Part shown: one piece after another, positions 13,976-22,992 of the stretch | How positions within the stretch are numbered: the first letter of the stretch is position 1 | Layout of the letters: every line of letters begins with the position of its first letter | DNA from: Micromonospora andamanensis | GTDB lineage: Bacteria > Actinomycetota > Actinomycetes > Mycobacteriales > Micromonosporaceae | Assembly (NCBI RefSeq): GCF_016863495.1 | Contig: NZ_BOOZ01000057.1 | Location: forward strand, 1 to 38,914 | Direction of reading: 5' to 3' | Length of the DNA: 38,914 nt | Made by a program: the position numbers and the translations under genes | The notes under the pieces: generated by a model | What the model was told of the DNA's origin: nothing | Databases searched by the model: none | The model's input: only the letters and a program-made list of their open reading frames with translations

Positions 13976-15360
13976 CCGGCCCCTTCCTGTCGACCCCGGG
14001 TGCCGGGGATTCCGGCGAGGTCACGGTGGTGCGGCGGGTTCGCCGGGAGGTCGCCGAGCGGCTGACCCGGGCCACGCGGACGCACGAGACAGCCACCGGT
14101 TCGCCGATGCCCGCCGACGAGCGCGCGGCGACGACCCGCCGGTTGATCACCGAGGTTCTGGACGGGTACGCGACGGAGGAGATGAACGCCGGGCGGGCGC
14201 CGCTGCGCCCGGAGGTGGAGTCGCGGGTGGGTCGGGCGGTGGCGGACATGCTGCTCGGCGCGGGCGGCCTGCAACCATTGCTCAACGACGAACGGATCGA
14301 GGAGGTCAACGCCAACGGCTGTGACCAGGTGTTCGTCCGCTACTCCGACGGCAGCCGCGCTCAGGTCGGGCCGATCGCCGACTCGGACGCGGAGATGGTG
14401 GAGCTGATCCGCCGCCTGGCCGCCGACGCCGGGCGCGCGGAGACCGGCGGCGAGGGCGCGGAGGAGCGCCGCTGGGACCGGGCCGCCCCAGTGTTGAACC
14501 TGCAACTCGCGGACGGCTCCCGCCTGCACGCGATCATGTCGGTGACCCGGCGTCCGGCGCTGTCGATCCGCCGGCACGGCTACGTGAAGGTCACCCTCGC
14601 CGACCTGGAGCAGCTCGGCACCGTCAACCCGGTGCTGCGGGAACTCCTTTCCGCTGCGGTGCGGGCGCGGTTGAACGTGCTGATCGCCGGGCGTACCGGT
14701 GCGGGCAAGACCACCCTCCTGCGCGCTCTCGCCTCAGCGATCCCACCAGGCGAGCGGATTGTCACGATCGAGGACACGTACGAGCTGGCGCTCGACGCGG
14801 ACAAGGCCGTGCACCCGGATGTTGTGGCGTTGCAGTCGCGGGAGGCCAACGTCGAGGGTGAAGGCGCGCTCGACATGAGCATGTTGTTCCGCTCGGGGCT
14901 GCGGATGTCGCCAGACCGAGTGATCGTCGGGGAGATCCGCGGGCACGAGGTCATCCCGATGCTCAACGCGATGTCGCAGGGCAACGACGGCTCGTTGGGC
15001 ACCATTCACGCCTCGTCATCGGCGGGAGCGTTTCACAAGCTCATGCTCTACGCCGCGCAGGCGCCGGAACGCCTCGACCCAGCCACCACCAACCTCCTGG
15101 TGTCCGAGGCGGTTCACCTGGTCGCGCACCTGGGGTTCACCGGCGACAACAGGGTGCGGGCGGTGACGTCGGTGCGGGAGGTAGTCGGCGCTGACGGGCT
15201 GGCCGTATCCAGCAACGAAATCTTCCGCCCTAACCGGGATGGCCGGGCCGTCCCGGGTGCGCCACCGTCGACCGGGCTGCTGTCGGCGCTGGCCGGGTGC
15301 GGCTTCGACCCAGGGTCGCTCGATGAGGCCCGCACCGCCCCGGGTGGGGGGTGGGCGTGA
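13972..15360 (+). CDS. cpaF: CpaF/TadA pilus assembly ATPase
   Basis: 462 aa, a secretion-type hexameric ATPase. It has Walker A GRTGAGKTT (240-248), an Asp box VTIEDTYEL (~264-272), Walker B RVIVGEIRG (316-324) and a His box GSLGTIHASS (340-349), all intact. The N-terminal ~200 residues form the usual CpaF N-domain (IEEVNANG). It powers pilin polymerisation at the inner face of the membrane with TadB and TadC. The start is a GTG overlapping the tadZ stop; an open frame extends further upstream but overlaps tadZ entirely. Confidence 0.97.
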   Translation: MTGPFLSTPGAGDSGEVTVVRRVRREVAERLTRATRTHETATGSPMPADERAATTRRLITEVLDGYATEEMNAGRAPLRPEVESRVGRAVADMLLGAGGLQPLLNDERIEEVNANGCDQVFVRYSDGSRAQVGPIADSDAEMVELIRRLAADAGRAETGGEGAEERRWDRAAPVLNLQLADGSRLHAIMSVTRRPALSIRRHGYVKVTLADLEQLGTVNPVLRELLSAAVRARLNVLIAGRTGAGKTTLLRALASAIPPGERIVTIEDTYELALDADKAVHPDVVALQSREANVEGEGALDMSMLFRSGLRMSPDRVIVGEIRGHEVIPMLNAMSQGNDGSLGTIHASSSAGAFHKLMLYAAQAPERLDPATTNLLVSEAVHLVAHLGFTGDNRVRAVTSVREVVGADGLAVSSNEIFRPNRDGRAVPGAPPSTGLLSALAGCGFDPGSLDEARTAPGGGWA

Positions 15361-16256
15361 TGGTGTTGACGGTGCCCCTCGCCGCCCTGCTGGGGGCCGG
15401 AACCGCGCTCGGGTTGGTCCTGCTGGCGTTGGGCCTGTCGCCCCGGGACCACGACGGGCCCGGCGACTCCAACACAGAGTCGCGGCTGTCCAGGCTCACC
15501 TCGGCCCGTGGGCCGGTCGACCGGCGTCGGGTAGCCCTGTGCCTGGCCGTGGGCGTGGTCGTCGGTGTGGTGACCCGCTGGCCGGTCGCGGCGGCCCTGG
15601 CAGCGGCCGGGGCGTGGATGCTGCCGCAGGTCATCGGCCCGGACCGCGACCACGCCCGCCGCGTGGCCCGGATCGAGGCCATCGCCACCTGGACCGAGGC
15701 GTTACGGGACAACCTGTCCGGCGCGGCCGGGCTGGAACAGGCAATCACCGCCAGCGCGATCGAAGCCCCAGAGCCGATCCGCGACGAGGTGACCCGCCTC
15801 GCCGTACGCTTACAGCGCAGTTGGCGACTGCGTGACGCGCTGCGCGCGTTCGCCGCCGAGCTGGCCGACCCGACCGCCGACCTGGTGGTCGCCGGGCTCG
15901 TGATGGCCGCCCGGGGCAGCGCCGGGCAACTCGGTGATGTGCTGGGCGAACTGGCGGCGTCCGCGCGGGCGAAGGTCGCCTCCCGGCACCGCATCGCCGC
16001 CGCCCGCAAACGCAACCGCACCTCCGCCCGGGTCATCGTCGGTGCCACCCTGACCATGGCCGGACTGCTGGCACTGCTCAACCGGGGCTACCTGGCCCCG
16101 TTCGACACGGCGACCGGTCAGCTCGTCCTCCTGGCCGCCGGTGGCTGCTTCGCCGCCGCGTTCGTCTGGCTCGGCCGGCTCATGCGCGACCGCGACACCG
16201 CCCGCGTCCTGGCCGGAGTCGCCGCGCCAGCCGAGCCCGAGGTGGTGTCGAGATGA
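15360..16256 (+). CDS. tadB: TadB, Flp pilus assembly platform protein
   Basis: 298 aa. Membrane segments lie near the N-terminus (~5-25 and 60-90) and at the C-terminus (~222-240 and 255-280). They flank a T2SSF-type cytoplasmic helical domain with RIEAIATWTEALRDNLSGAAG and VAGLVMAARGSAGQLGDVL. It should form the membrane platform with TadC and couple to CpaF. The ATG at 15360 overlaps the cpaF stop by one base; a GTG one codon earlier (15357) is equally possible. The stop overlaps tadC by four bases. Confidence 0.93.
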   Translation: MVLTVPLAALLGAGTALGLVLLALGLSPRDHDGPGDSNTESRLSRLTSARGPVDRRRVALCLAVGVVVGVVTRWPVAAALAAAGAWMLPQVIGPDRDHARRVARIEAIATWTEALRDNLSGAAGLEQAITASAIEAPEPIRDEVTRLAVRLQRSWRLRDALRAFAAELADPTADLVVAGLVMAARGSAGQLGDVLGELAASARAKVASRHRIAAARKRNRTSARVIVGATLTMAGLLALLNRGYLAPFDTATGQLVLLAAGGCFAAAFVWLGRLMRDRDTARVLAGVAAPAEPEVVSR

Positions 16257-17152
16257 CCGGGCTGATACTGCTGGCCGGGCTCGGCACCGGAGTGGGCCTG
16301 TGGCTCGTGCTGGTGGGCTGGTTCCCCCGCCCGCCTCGGCTGGACAAGGCCCTTGACGCCCCGTACGGGATCGGCCGCGTTGGTGGCGCCACCGCCGAGA
16401 CCCTCTCTCTGGGGTGGTCGGGGCGGTGGGGTCGCCCGGCGGTGCGGTGGTTGCGTCGCACGGGTCTTCCCCTGGCCAGTACCCGCCGCGACCTCGCCAC
16501 CGTCGACAAGCCGGTCGACGTGCACCTCGCCGAGCAGGCGACCGCGATGGTGTTCGGGCTGCTCTTGCCTCCCGTCGCCGCGACGCTGCTCGTCCTCGCC
16601 GGGGTGGGTACCGGCGTGACGGTGCCCGTCGCAGCGTCGCTAGCGCTCGGCATCGCTGGATTCCTCGCCCCGGAGCTGTCGGTGCGATCGGAGGCCGCCA
16701 AGCACCGGACGGCGTTCCGTGACGCCCTGTCGTCCTTCCTGGACCTGGTGGTTATCAGCCTCGCGTCCGGGGCCGGGGTGGACCAGGCGCTCGACGACGC
16801 GGCGAAGGTCGGCTCCGGCCCCGCCTACACCGAACTGCGGTACGCGTTGACCGAGGCGCGGTTGGCCCGGGTACCGCCGTGGGACATCCTCGCCGCCCTC
16901 GGCCGCCGCGTCGCCGTCGCCGAGCTACAGCAGCTCGCCGCCACCGTCGGGCTGGCCGGCACCGAAGGAGCGAAGGTCCGCGCCTCGCTGCGCTCGCGTG
17001 CCATCGCGCTGCGCGCCCGGCAACTCACCGACGCCGAGGGCGAGGCGAACGCGGCGACCGAGCGGATGGCGCTGCCCATCGTCGCCCTGTTCGCCGGTTT
17101 CCTGATCTTCCTCGGCTATCCGGCGATGGCTGCCGTACTCGGCGGGCTGTAG
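16253..17152 (+). CDS. tadC: TadC, Flp pilus assembly platform protein
   Basis: 299 aa. It has an N-terminal membrane segment (1-23), a pair of membrane segments (~98-140), the T2SSF domain (FRDALSSFLDLVVISLASGAG, VDQALDDAAKVG) and a C-terminal membrane segment (~275-297). It is the second platform protein of the Tad machine. The ATG at 16253 overlaps the tadB stop (ATGA). The pilin gene follows after 66 non-coding bases that end in a GGAGG ribosome site, allowing the pilin to be translated independently at a higher level. Confidence 0.93.
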   Translation: MTGLILLAGLGTGVGLWLVLVGWFPRPPRLDKALDAPYGIGRVGGATAETLSLGWSGRWGRPAVRWLRRTGLPLASTRRDLATVDKPVDVHLAEQATAMVFGLLLPPVAATLLVLAGVGTGVTVPVAASLALGIAGFLAPELSVRSEAAKHRTAFRDALSSFLDLVVISLASGAGVDQALDDAAKVGSGPAYTELRYALTEARLARVPPWDILAALGRRVAVAELQQLAATVGLAGTEGAKVRASLRSRAIALRARQLTDAEGEANAATERMALPIVALFAGFLIFLGYPAMAAVLGGL

Positions 17153-17218
17153 GAGGCACACCCAGTTCACCAATCCCGAAGAGCCACGAGATTCCGTACC
17201 GGTCTGGAGGAACACGTC

Positions 17219-17410
17219 ATGTCCGCTCTCGTCACCTACCTCGCCGCCGAGCTGCGGCACCGCTGGCAGGCGGTGCGCGACACCAAAGACGGCGGCTACT
17301 CCACCGAAGCCGTCCTCGTCACCGCCGTGCTCGTGACGCTGGCGATCGTGGTCCTCGGCATCATCGCGGTCAAGGTCACCAGCAAGGCCAACAGCATCAA
17401 CCTCGGCTGA
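17219..17410 (+). CDS. Flp-like major pilin precursor
   Basis: 63 aa. A basic leader of 25 residues is followed by GGYSTEAV: cleavage after Gly 25 places Glu at +5 (residue 30), the hallmark of type IV/Flp pilins. A hydrophobic helix (31-52, VLVTAVLVTLAIVVLGIIAV) and a short tail complete it. Its size and position right after tadC fit the major Flp pilin. It has its own strong ribosome site (GGAGG, 9 bases upstream of the ATG). Processing should be by the peptidase at 9126-9803. Confidence 0.87.
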   Translation: MSALVTYLAAELRHRWQAVRDTKDGGYSTEAVLVTAVLVTLAIVVLGIIAVKVTSKANSINLG

Positions 17411-17413
17411 CCG

Positions 17414-17893
17414 ATGCCGCCGACCATCCGGGAACACCGCGCCGAGCGCCCGCCCTCCCCGGCGCTCGGCGCGGCCCGATGGCTGCGCGCCCGGTGGAGG
17501 TGCGTGACCGCCCACTCCGACGCGGGCGCCGCTACCGCCGAGCTGGCCATCGCTATGCCTCTGCTGCTGCTCATCGTCATGTTCGTCATCCAGGCCGGGA
17601 TGTTCATGCACGCCACCCACGTTGCCCAGAGCGCCGCGACCCGTTCGGCCAACGCCGCCGCCGGCTACCAATCCAGCGCTGCCGCCGGCCGAGACGCGGG
17701 CGAGCAGACCCTCGCCGCGATCGGCGATGGGGTCCTCAAGAACCCGTCGATGTCGGTGACCCGCACCGCCACCGAGGTCCGTACCGAGATCACCGGCACC
17801 GCCGCGACGGTGGTCCCCGGGGTGCGGTGGACCGTCCGAGCCACCGTCGTACGACCCGTCGAACGCTTCGTGCCCGACGGAGCCACACCATGA
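17414..17893 (+). CDS. TadE-like pseudopilin
   Basis: 159 aa. The N-terminal 38 residues are a long leader; GAATAEL puts Glu 43 at +5 after cleavage at Gly 38. The hydrophobic helix covers 44-66 (LAIAMPLLLLIVMFVIQAG), followed by a TadE-like ectodomain (HATHVAQSAATRSANAAAG, RDAGEQTLAAIGDGVL). It starts three bases after the pilin stop and its own stop overlaps the next pseudopilin gene (ATGA). It is probably a minor pilus subunit or assembly priming component. Confidence 0.87.
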   Translation: MPPTIREHRAERPPSPALGAARWLRARWRCVTAHSDAGAATAELAIAMPLLLLIVMFVIQAGMFMHATHVAQSAATRSANAAAGYQSSAAAGRDAGEQTLAAIGDGVLKNPSMSVTRTATEVRTEITGTAATVVPGVRWTVRATVVRPVERFVPDGATP

Positions 17894-18351
17894 CCCGGGC
17901 CGCAGCGCGAATCGGCCTACCGCGACTGCGGCAGGTCATCGCCCTCGATGACCGGGGAGCGAGCACCACCGAAGCGGCCCTCGTTACCCCGCTGCTGGTG
18001 GCCGTCATGCTGTTCGTGGTGCTGTGCGGAAGGTTGGTCTCGGCACAAATGGACCTCGACGCCGCCGCCAGCGCCGCAGCCCGGTCCGCCTCCCTCGCCC
18101 GCACCGACGCCGCCGCACGCGCCGAGGCAGACCGCACCGCACGGGAGACCCTCGCCGCCCGCTCCGTCACCTGCCGACAGGTCACTGTCACGGTCGCCAC
18201 CGGAGGGCTGCGACCAGGCGGGGCGGTCACCGTGACCGTGGAGTGCACCGTTCCTCTGGCCGACCTCGCCTTGTTGTCCGTCCCCGGTGCCCGCGCGGTG
18301 ACGGCCACGGCGACCTCTCCCATCGATGTATGGCGCGGAGGCCCTTCATGA
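17890..18351 (+). CDS. TadE-like pseudopilin
   Basis: 153 aa. DRGASTTEAAL shows the cleavage site after Gly 23 with Glu 28 at +5, then a hydrophobic helix (30-48) and an ectodomain with an Ala/Arg-rich helix (AAASAAARSASLARTDAAAR) and a CRQVTVTV beta region with a second Cys. It has the same build as the preceding protein but limited sequence similarity, so it is a second minor subunit. The ATG at 17890 and the stop are both in 4-bp overlaps with the neighbouring genes, so subunit ratios are probably set by coupling. Confidence 0.85.
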   Translation: MTRAAARIGLPRLRQVIALDDRGASTTEAALVTPLLVAVMLFVVLCGRLVSAQMDLDAAASAAARSASLARTDAAARAEADRTARETLAARSVTCRQVTVTVATGGLRPGGAVTVTVECTVPLADLALLSVPGARAVTATATSPIDVWRGGPS

Positions 18352-18803
18352 CCCCACCCGATGCCCGCTACTGGCGGCGGCTACGCGAGCGTGCCGGCGA
18401 CGACTCCGGCCAGGTGACCGCGTTCGCGGTCCTGATGATGGTCGCCCTGCTCGCCGTGGCCGGGCTGGTCCTCGACGCCGGCCTGGCCCTCACGCAGAAG
18501 GTCCGTGCCCTCGACATCGCCCAGGCTGCGGCCAGGGCCGGGGCGCAGGAACTCGATCTGTACCAGTACCGCACCCGCAACGTCGCGGTACTCGACCCGG
18601 CCCGAGCGGCGTCGGCCGCACGGGCGTGGCTGGCCTCGGCGGGCGCCGCTGGCGAGGCCACCGCGACCACGACCACTGTCTCCGTGACCGTGCGGCGGAC
18701 CAGCCGCACGCAGCTCCTGCAGATCGTCGGCGTGCGGCAGCTCGCCGTGTCCGCCTCTGCCAGCGCCACCGCTGTGCAGGGCGTCACCGGCCCGAACACC
18801 TGA
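18348..18803 (+). CDS. TadG-like pilus protein lacking the +5 glutamate
   Basis: 151 aa. DSGQVTAFAVL (19-29) aligns with the pilin cleavage region, but position +5 after Gly 21 is Phe, not Glu. The hydrophobic helix (26-47, AVLMMVALLAVAGLVLDAG) leads into an Ala-rich ectodomain (DIAQAAARAGAQELD, VSVTVRRTSRTQLLQIVGV). This matches the Tad_N/TadG-like proteins that end actinobacterial Tad loci, in which the Glu is often missing. Whether it is cleaved is uncertain. It may anchor or cap the pilus. It overlaps the previous gene by ATGA. Confidence 0.8.
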   Translation: MTPPDARYWRRLRERAGDDSGQVTAFAVLMMVALLAVAGLVLDAGLALTQKVRALDIAQAAARAGAQELDLYQYRTRNVAVLDPARAASAARAWLASAGAAGEATATTTTVSVTVRRTSRTQLLQIVGVRQLAVSASASATAVQGVTGPNT

Positions 18804-18831
18804 CCCGCACATTGGGAGAGGACGACCCCGC

Positions 18832-21663
18832 ATGTCCCGCACCTTCGCCGCCGTCGCCCGGACCGTGCGCGCCCTGCTCGCGCTCGCCGTGCTGGTCGGC
18901 TTCACCGCTGGGGTGCCGTGGCTGCTGATCGTCGCGGCCGGCTGGCCTCTCGACTGGATCGGCTGGCCGCAGCCCGACACTGTGCCCACGCTGACCGACC
19001 TGCACGCCGCGATCACGAGCCCATGGTCGGACGACAGGGTCTTCGCGCTGCTGGCCACGATCGGCTGGGTGCTGTGGGCGCAGTTCCTGCGCGACACTGC
19101 CATCGAGATCATCGAGACGTTCGCCGCCTTGAGAGCCAGCCGGCGCGGCCAGCCCCGACCCTCGGCGAGTGGACGCGGACCGATCCGCTGGGTCGCCGCT
19201 GTCCTCGTCGGCGCGATCGTCGGAGCCGTGCTGTTCGACGCCGCCCGCGCCGTCACCAGCACCTCCACCGCTGGTGCGGCTACCGCCGACGCCGCCGCAC
19301 GCCGCCCGGCCGTTGCCGTCGCCCCGGCACACCCCGCCGCGCTGTCAACCGTGGAGCACGGCCCACGCCCGGCGCTCACCATCGGCGTGTCCGCCACCAG
19401 CACCACCCTCCCGCTCATCACCCACCGAGACAGCCCAGCCGTCCCGTCCTGGGCACAAGACGCTCCAGGCGGGACACACCGCGTCGCCGCCGGAGACAAC
19501 CTGTGGGACCTCGCCGCCAAGCACCTCAGCGACCCGCACCGCTGGCGGGAGATCTACAAACTCAACCGGGGACACGAACAGGCCAACGGCTACGCCCTCA
19601 CCGACCCCGACGAGATCCACGTCGGATGGGTCCTCGCTCTCCCCGCCCACGAGGCCGCACCACCAACCACCCCATCCGACACCCAGGACCCACCGCCCAG
19701 CAGCCCCGACACCACCGCGCCCGAGGCCACCGAGACCGCCCCAGCCATCCCACCGCCACCGGCCAGCGCCACCCCAACCCCCACCACCCCGGAGCCAAGC
19801 CCTTCACCGCCTACCGCCGAACCAAGCACACCCGCCGACTCAGCCGATATCGCCACACCCGCGCCGGACACCGACCCATCCGACGACCAGCCGACCGACG
19901 AGGCAGGAATCACGCTGCCAGCGCAGGGCTGGATCAGCCTCGGCCTGGCCGCCTCCATCGCCGCCGTAGCCGCTCTGCTCCGCCTGCAACGCCGCCGCCG
20001 CGCCCGACTGACCTTCCCCGCATCGGTCAGCACCGCCCCGCAACGCTCCCCGATGCCGCCCTCTCTGGCCCCCGTCGACATCATCGGCAGCCGCCACCTC
20101 GGCCCCAGCAGCGACCACCGGCCCGCCAGCCCCACCCTTGCGGCACCGATCGGCGTCGATTCGGATGGCACCGAGGTAAGCCTGTTTCACCTGCCCGGTC
20201 CCGGCCTCGCCCTGCACGGCGACGGAGCCGCACCAGCGGCCCGCGCCATCCTCGCGTCTGTCCTGGCCAGCGGCTCGGTCGAGTCCGCCGCCGCCCGCCC
20301 GGTCGTGGTCACCACTGCCGATCTACTCGCCCGGCTCCTGCCCGAGGACGCCCCGGCCGTCGGGCTGGACCCCGACGGCACCGCCTACGACGGAGAACGC
20401 CTCATCGTGCTCGCCGACACCGCTGCGGCGGTCACCCACGCCGAGGAGGAGATGATCGGCCGTCGCCGGCTGCTGGACACCTTCGACGCCGAGACGATCA
20501 CCGACCTCAACGCCCGCACCGACCACGCCGAGACCCAGCCGCCGTACGTGCTGCTTATCGATGCCAGTCCCCGGCACGCCGCCCGCCTCCAGGCCGTCGC
20601 CGACCACCGCGCCGCTCTGAACCTGCACCCTGTCATCCTCGGCCCGCACGACGGCGTCCCCACCATCGAGATCAGCCCCGAGGGCACCCCCACCGGCGAC
20701 GAACCGCATCCGGTGGGACGGCTCTCCACTCTCGGCGCGGATGACCTCGCCGCCATCCTCTCCATGCTCAGCGACGCGATAGCCCGTCCCGAGGCCGGTA
20801 CTGACGTTGACGACCCGCCCGCCGAGATCTCGCCAGCCATGGTGACCGCCGAGCCGAACGAGGCCATACCGGTCCAGCCCGACGGCGCGGCGGCCCTGGT
20901 CCGCCTACGGGTACTCGGCCCGGTCACCGTCGCCACCGACGCCGGTCCGATCGCCACCGGAATGCGCAGCGGCTCCTACACCGCGCTGGCCGTCCTCGCC
21001 GCTCACCCCGCCGGCCGCACCCTCGACCAACTCGCCACCGACCTACACCCCAACGCCGACCCGACCGCCGCCGTCAAACGGGTACGCACCGACATCACCT
21101 CCGCCCGGCGGGTGCTGCGCGCCGCCACCGGCCACGACGAGCCCATGTTCATCGTCTACGACCCCGCCACCGGCCGATACCAGCTCGACCCGCAGACCGT
21201 CACCGTGGACCTCTGGCAGATGCTCACCGCCATCGACCAGGCCACCACCAGCGACGACGAGACAGCGATGCTCACCGCGCTACGCCGGGCCACCGGGCTG
21301 TATGGAGGTGACTTCGCCGAAGGCCACGACCACCTGTGGGCCACCGACTACGCCACCAGCTACCGCCACCAGATCCTCACCGCCTACGCCCAAATCGCCG
21401 AGATCCTCGAACCCGACCACCCCGACCAGGCTGTTGCCGCCCTCGAACACGCCGCCGACCTCGACCCCGTCAACGAGGAGCTGTACCAGCGGATCATGCG
21501 CATCCACGGCCGACAGCAGCGCCCCGACGCCGTCCGGCGCACCCTGCGCCGCTTGGAGGAACGTCTCGCGGACCTCGGCGACGCCGAACCATCCCAGGCA
21601 ACCCGCCGCGTCGCCGAACGCCAACTCCGACCCGTCGCCACCGCCGGTGGAGGACGGCCATGA
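18832..21663 (+). CDS. Membrane protein with outside LysM and inside winged-helix/BTAD region
   Basis: 943 aa. Membrane segments lie at about 13-37, 70-86 and 119-136. A LysM domain follows at 215-270 (THRVAAGDNLWDLAAKHL, YKLNRG), then a Pro/Thr-rich linker (275-350) and a fourth membrane segment (366-384) followed by RLQRRRRARL. The C-terminal region holds an OmpR-like winged helix from ~687 (LVRLRVLGPVTVATDAGP) and a BTAD helical repeat region (~785-925). Positive charges after segments 2 and 4 predict an inside N-terminus, LysM outside and DNA-binding part inside. LysM domains bind peptidoglycan; BTAD occurs in SARP-type regulators. This suggests a wall-sensing, membrane-tethered regulator of the pilus or transfer genes (inference). 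Confidence 0.88.
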   Translation: MSRTFAAVARTVRALLALAVLVGFTAGVPWLLIVAAGWPLDWIGWPQPDTVPTLTDLHAAITSPWSDDRVFALLATIGWVLWAQFLRDTAIEIIETFAALRASRRGQPRPSASGRGPIRWVAAVLVGAIVGAVLFDAARAVTSTSTAGAATADAAARRPAVAVAPAHPAALSTVEHGPRPALTIGVSATSTTLPLITHRDSPAVPSWAQDAPGGTHRVAAGDNLWDLAAKHLSDPHRWREIYKLNRGHEQANGYALTDPDEIHVGWVLALPAHEAAPPTTPSDTQDPPPSSPDTTAPEATETAPAIPPPPASATPTPTTPEPSPSPPTAEPSTPADSADIATPAPDTDPSDDQPTDEAGITLPAQGWISLGLAASIAAVAALLRLQRRRRARLTFPASVSTAPQRSPMPPSLAPVDIIGSRHLGPSSDHRPASPTLAAPIGVDSDGTEVSLFHLPGPGLALHGDGAAPAARAILASVLASGSVESAAARPVVVTTADLLARLLPEDAPAVGLDPDGTAYDGERLIVLADTAAAVTHAEEEMIGRRRLLDTFDAETITDLNARTDHAETQPPYVLLIDASPRHAARLQAVADHRAALNLHPVILGPHDGVPTIEISPEGTPTGDEPHPVGRLSTLGADDLAAILSMLSDAIARPEAGTDVDDPPAEISPAMVTAEPNEAIPVQPDGAAALVRLRVLGPVTVATDAGPIATGMRSGSYTALAVLAAHPAGRTLDQLATDLHPNADPTAAVKRVRTDITSARRVLRAATGHDEPMFIVYDPATGRYQLDPQTVTVDLWQMLTAIDQATTSDDETAMLTALRRATGLYGGDFAEGHDHLWATDYATSYRHQILTAYAQIAEILEPDHPDQAVAALEHAADLDPVNEELYQRIMRIHGRQQRPDAVRRTLRRLEERLADLGDAEPSQATRRVAERQLRPVATAGGGRP

Positions 21664-22571
21664 ACAACCGCCAAATACAACGGATGCAATGGGCAGTGCG
21701 CGCCACACTGGTCCTCGGCGTGGCCGCCTCGGTCACCGCGAACATCCTGCACGCCCAACCAAACCCGATCTCCCAGACCATCGCGGCCTGGCCGCCCCTG
21801 GCCCTGCTGATCACCGTCGAGCTGGTCACCCGCATACCCGTCTACCGCCGTGCGCTCGGCGTCATCCGGATCGTCGCCGCCTCGGCCATCGCCGCCATCG
21901 CCGCCTGGATCAGCTACCACCACATGGTCGGAGTCGTCGCCCGGTACGGCGAAACCGGCACCGTCCCCTACCTCCTGCCGCTCTCGGTGGACGGGCTGAT
22001 CATCGTCGCGTCGGTATCGCTCGTGGAACTCGCCGCCCGCCGCCGCGAAGCCGAAAAACCGCCGCACATCGTAGCGGCGCAGACCCCACCGGCACCATCT
22101 CCCGGTCAGCCCGTCGAGTCGACACCCGTCGAGGCCATGCCCGGGTTCAGTGACGCCAGGCCAACCGGTCGGAGTCCGCTGTCCGAACATCCTTCCCTGG
22201 ATGCCGATGCCGCCGGTTCGGCCCACGGCGGGACTCCTGACGCTGCCGACCACTGGGACGACGATCAGGAAGCGGACGGCAGCGAGACTGGTGCTGACCT
22301 TGATACGGAACCTGACGATGACGACCCATCCGACGAGACCGACGACATCGATGTTGACCTCGCCCCGGACCTGGTGCCGCTGCTGCCCGCCGCCCGCGCG
22401 GCCCGTGACGAACTGACCCGCGAAGGTCACACCGTCAGCCGGGATGCCCTCGCCCGGCGGCTACGCCAAAACGGCCACTCGATCCGCAACAGCGCCGTCT
22501 CACAGCTACTCGCCACGCTGCGCCAGGAGACGCAGCCGGTCAACGGCACCCGGCCCACGGCATCGGTATAG
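21660..22571 (+). CDS. DUF2637 (SpdB-like) membrane protein with C-terminal HTH
   Basis: 303 aa. Four membrane segments in the first ~125 residues match DUF2637: RATLVLGVAASVTANILHA, a second at ~40-58, IRIVAASAIAAIAAWISYHH and LPLSVDGLIIVASVSLVEL. A disordered acidic linker follows (130-235), then a C-terminal helix-turn-helix-like region at about 240-290 (ARDELTREGHTVSRDALARR, SAVSQLLATLRQE). DUF2637/SpdB proteins are known from actinomycete conjugative elements, where they help plasmid spread. The ATG at 21660 overlaps the LysM/BTAD stop by ATGA. The fused HTH suggests it binds element DNA at the membrane. Confidence 0.88.
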   Translation: MNNRQIQRMQWAVRATLVLGVAASVTANILHAQPNPISQTIAAWPPLALLITVELVTRIPVYRRALGVIRIVAASAIAAIAAWISYHHMVGVVARYGETGTVPYLLPLSVDGLIIVASVSLVELAARRREAEKPPHIVAAQTPPAPSPGQPVESTPVEAMPGFSDARPTGRSPLSEHPSLDADAAGSAHGGTPDAADHWDDDQEADGSETGADLDTEPDDDDPSDETDDIDVDLAPDLVPLLPAARAARDELTREGHTVSRDALARRLRQNGHSIRNSAVSQLLATLRQETQPVNGTRPTASV

Positions 22572-22620
22572 CGTGCCGACGTCAGCTCACCGCAGGATCA
22601 GACACGCGAGGAGGCCAACC

Positions 22621-22992
22621 GTGGTCGAGCCTGCCCGAGCGGCCAGCGCCGCCCGCCCACCCCACCCACAGCACTGCCCGTCCTGGTGCATTGACTGCCG
22701 CCACGACGACGCCGACCCCTTCTCGCCCCGAGCGCTCCTGCACCGAGGCGCGGCCGACATTGTTCACGCCTACGACGACGCGTGTCTCCTGGTCGAGACA
22801 CAGGTGCGGGTCGCGTACTGGGACAAAGCCCCGGACTGGATCGGCACCGATCCCACCGACCTCGAACACCCCTACGTCGAGATCAGCGGCCCCACCGAAG
22901 ACGACCTGCACCTGAGTTTGACACCGGAGCACGCTCGCGCCCTCGCCGCCGCCCTGCTCCGCGCCGCCGACACCGCCGACACGGCCGTATAA
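22621..22992 (+). CDS. Small CxxxC protein, DUF6907-like
   Basis: 123 aa, GTG start with GAGGAGG six bases upstream. HPQHCPSWCIDC near residue 20 is followed by HRGAADIVHAYDD and a C-terminal SLTPEHARALAAALLRAAD. The layout resembles small DUF6907-type proteins that are frequent in actinomycete genomes and plasmids (assigned from memory, not certain). The His/Cys-rich N-terminus could bind zinc. It lies 49 bases after the DUF2637 gene, probably in the same transcript. The role is unknown. Confidence 0.65.
   Translation: MVEPARAASAARPPHPQHCPSWCIDCRHDDADPFSPRALLHRGAADIVHAYDDACLLVETQVRVAYWDKAPDWIGTDPTDLEHPYVEISGPTEDDLHLSLTPEHARALAAALLRAADTADTAV

Noticed and set aside
18918..20744. Long plus-strand frame inside the LysM/BTAD gene
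   Set aside because: Arg/Pro-rich shadow in a second frame; the 943-aa frame has recognisable domains.
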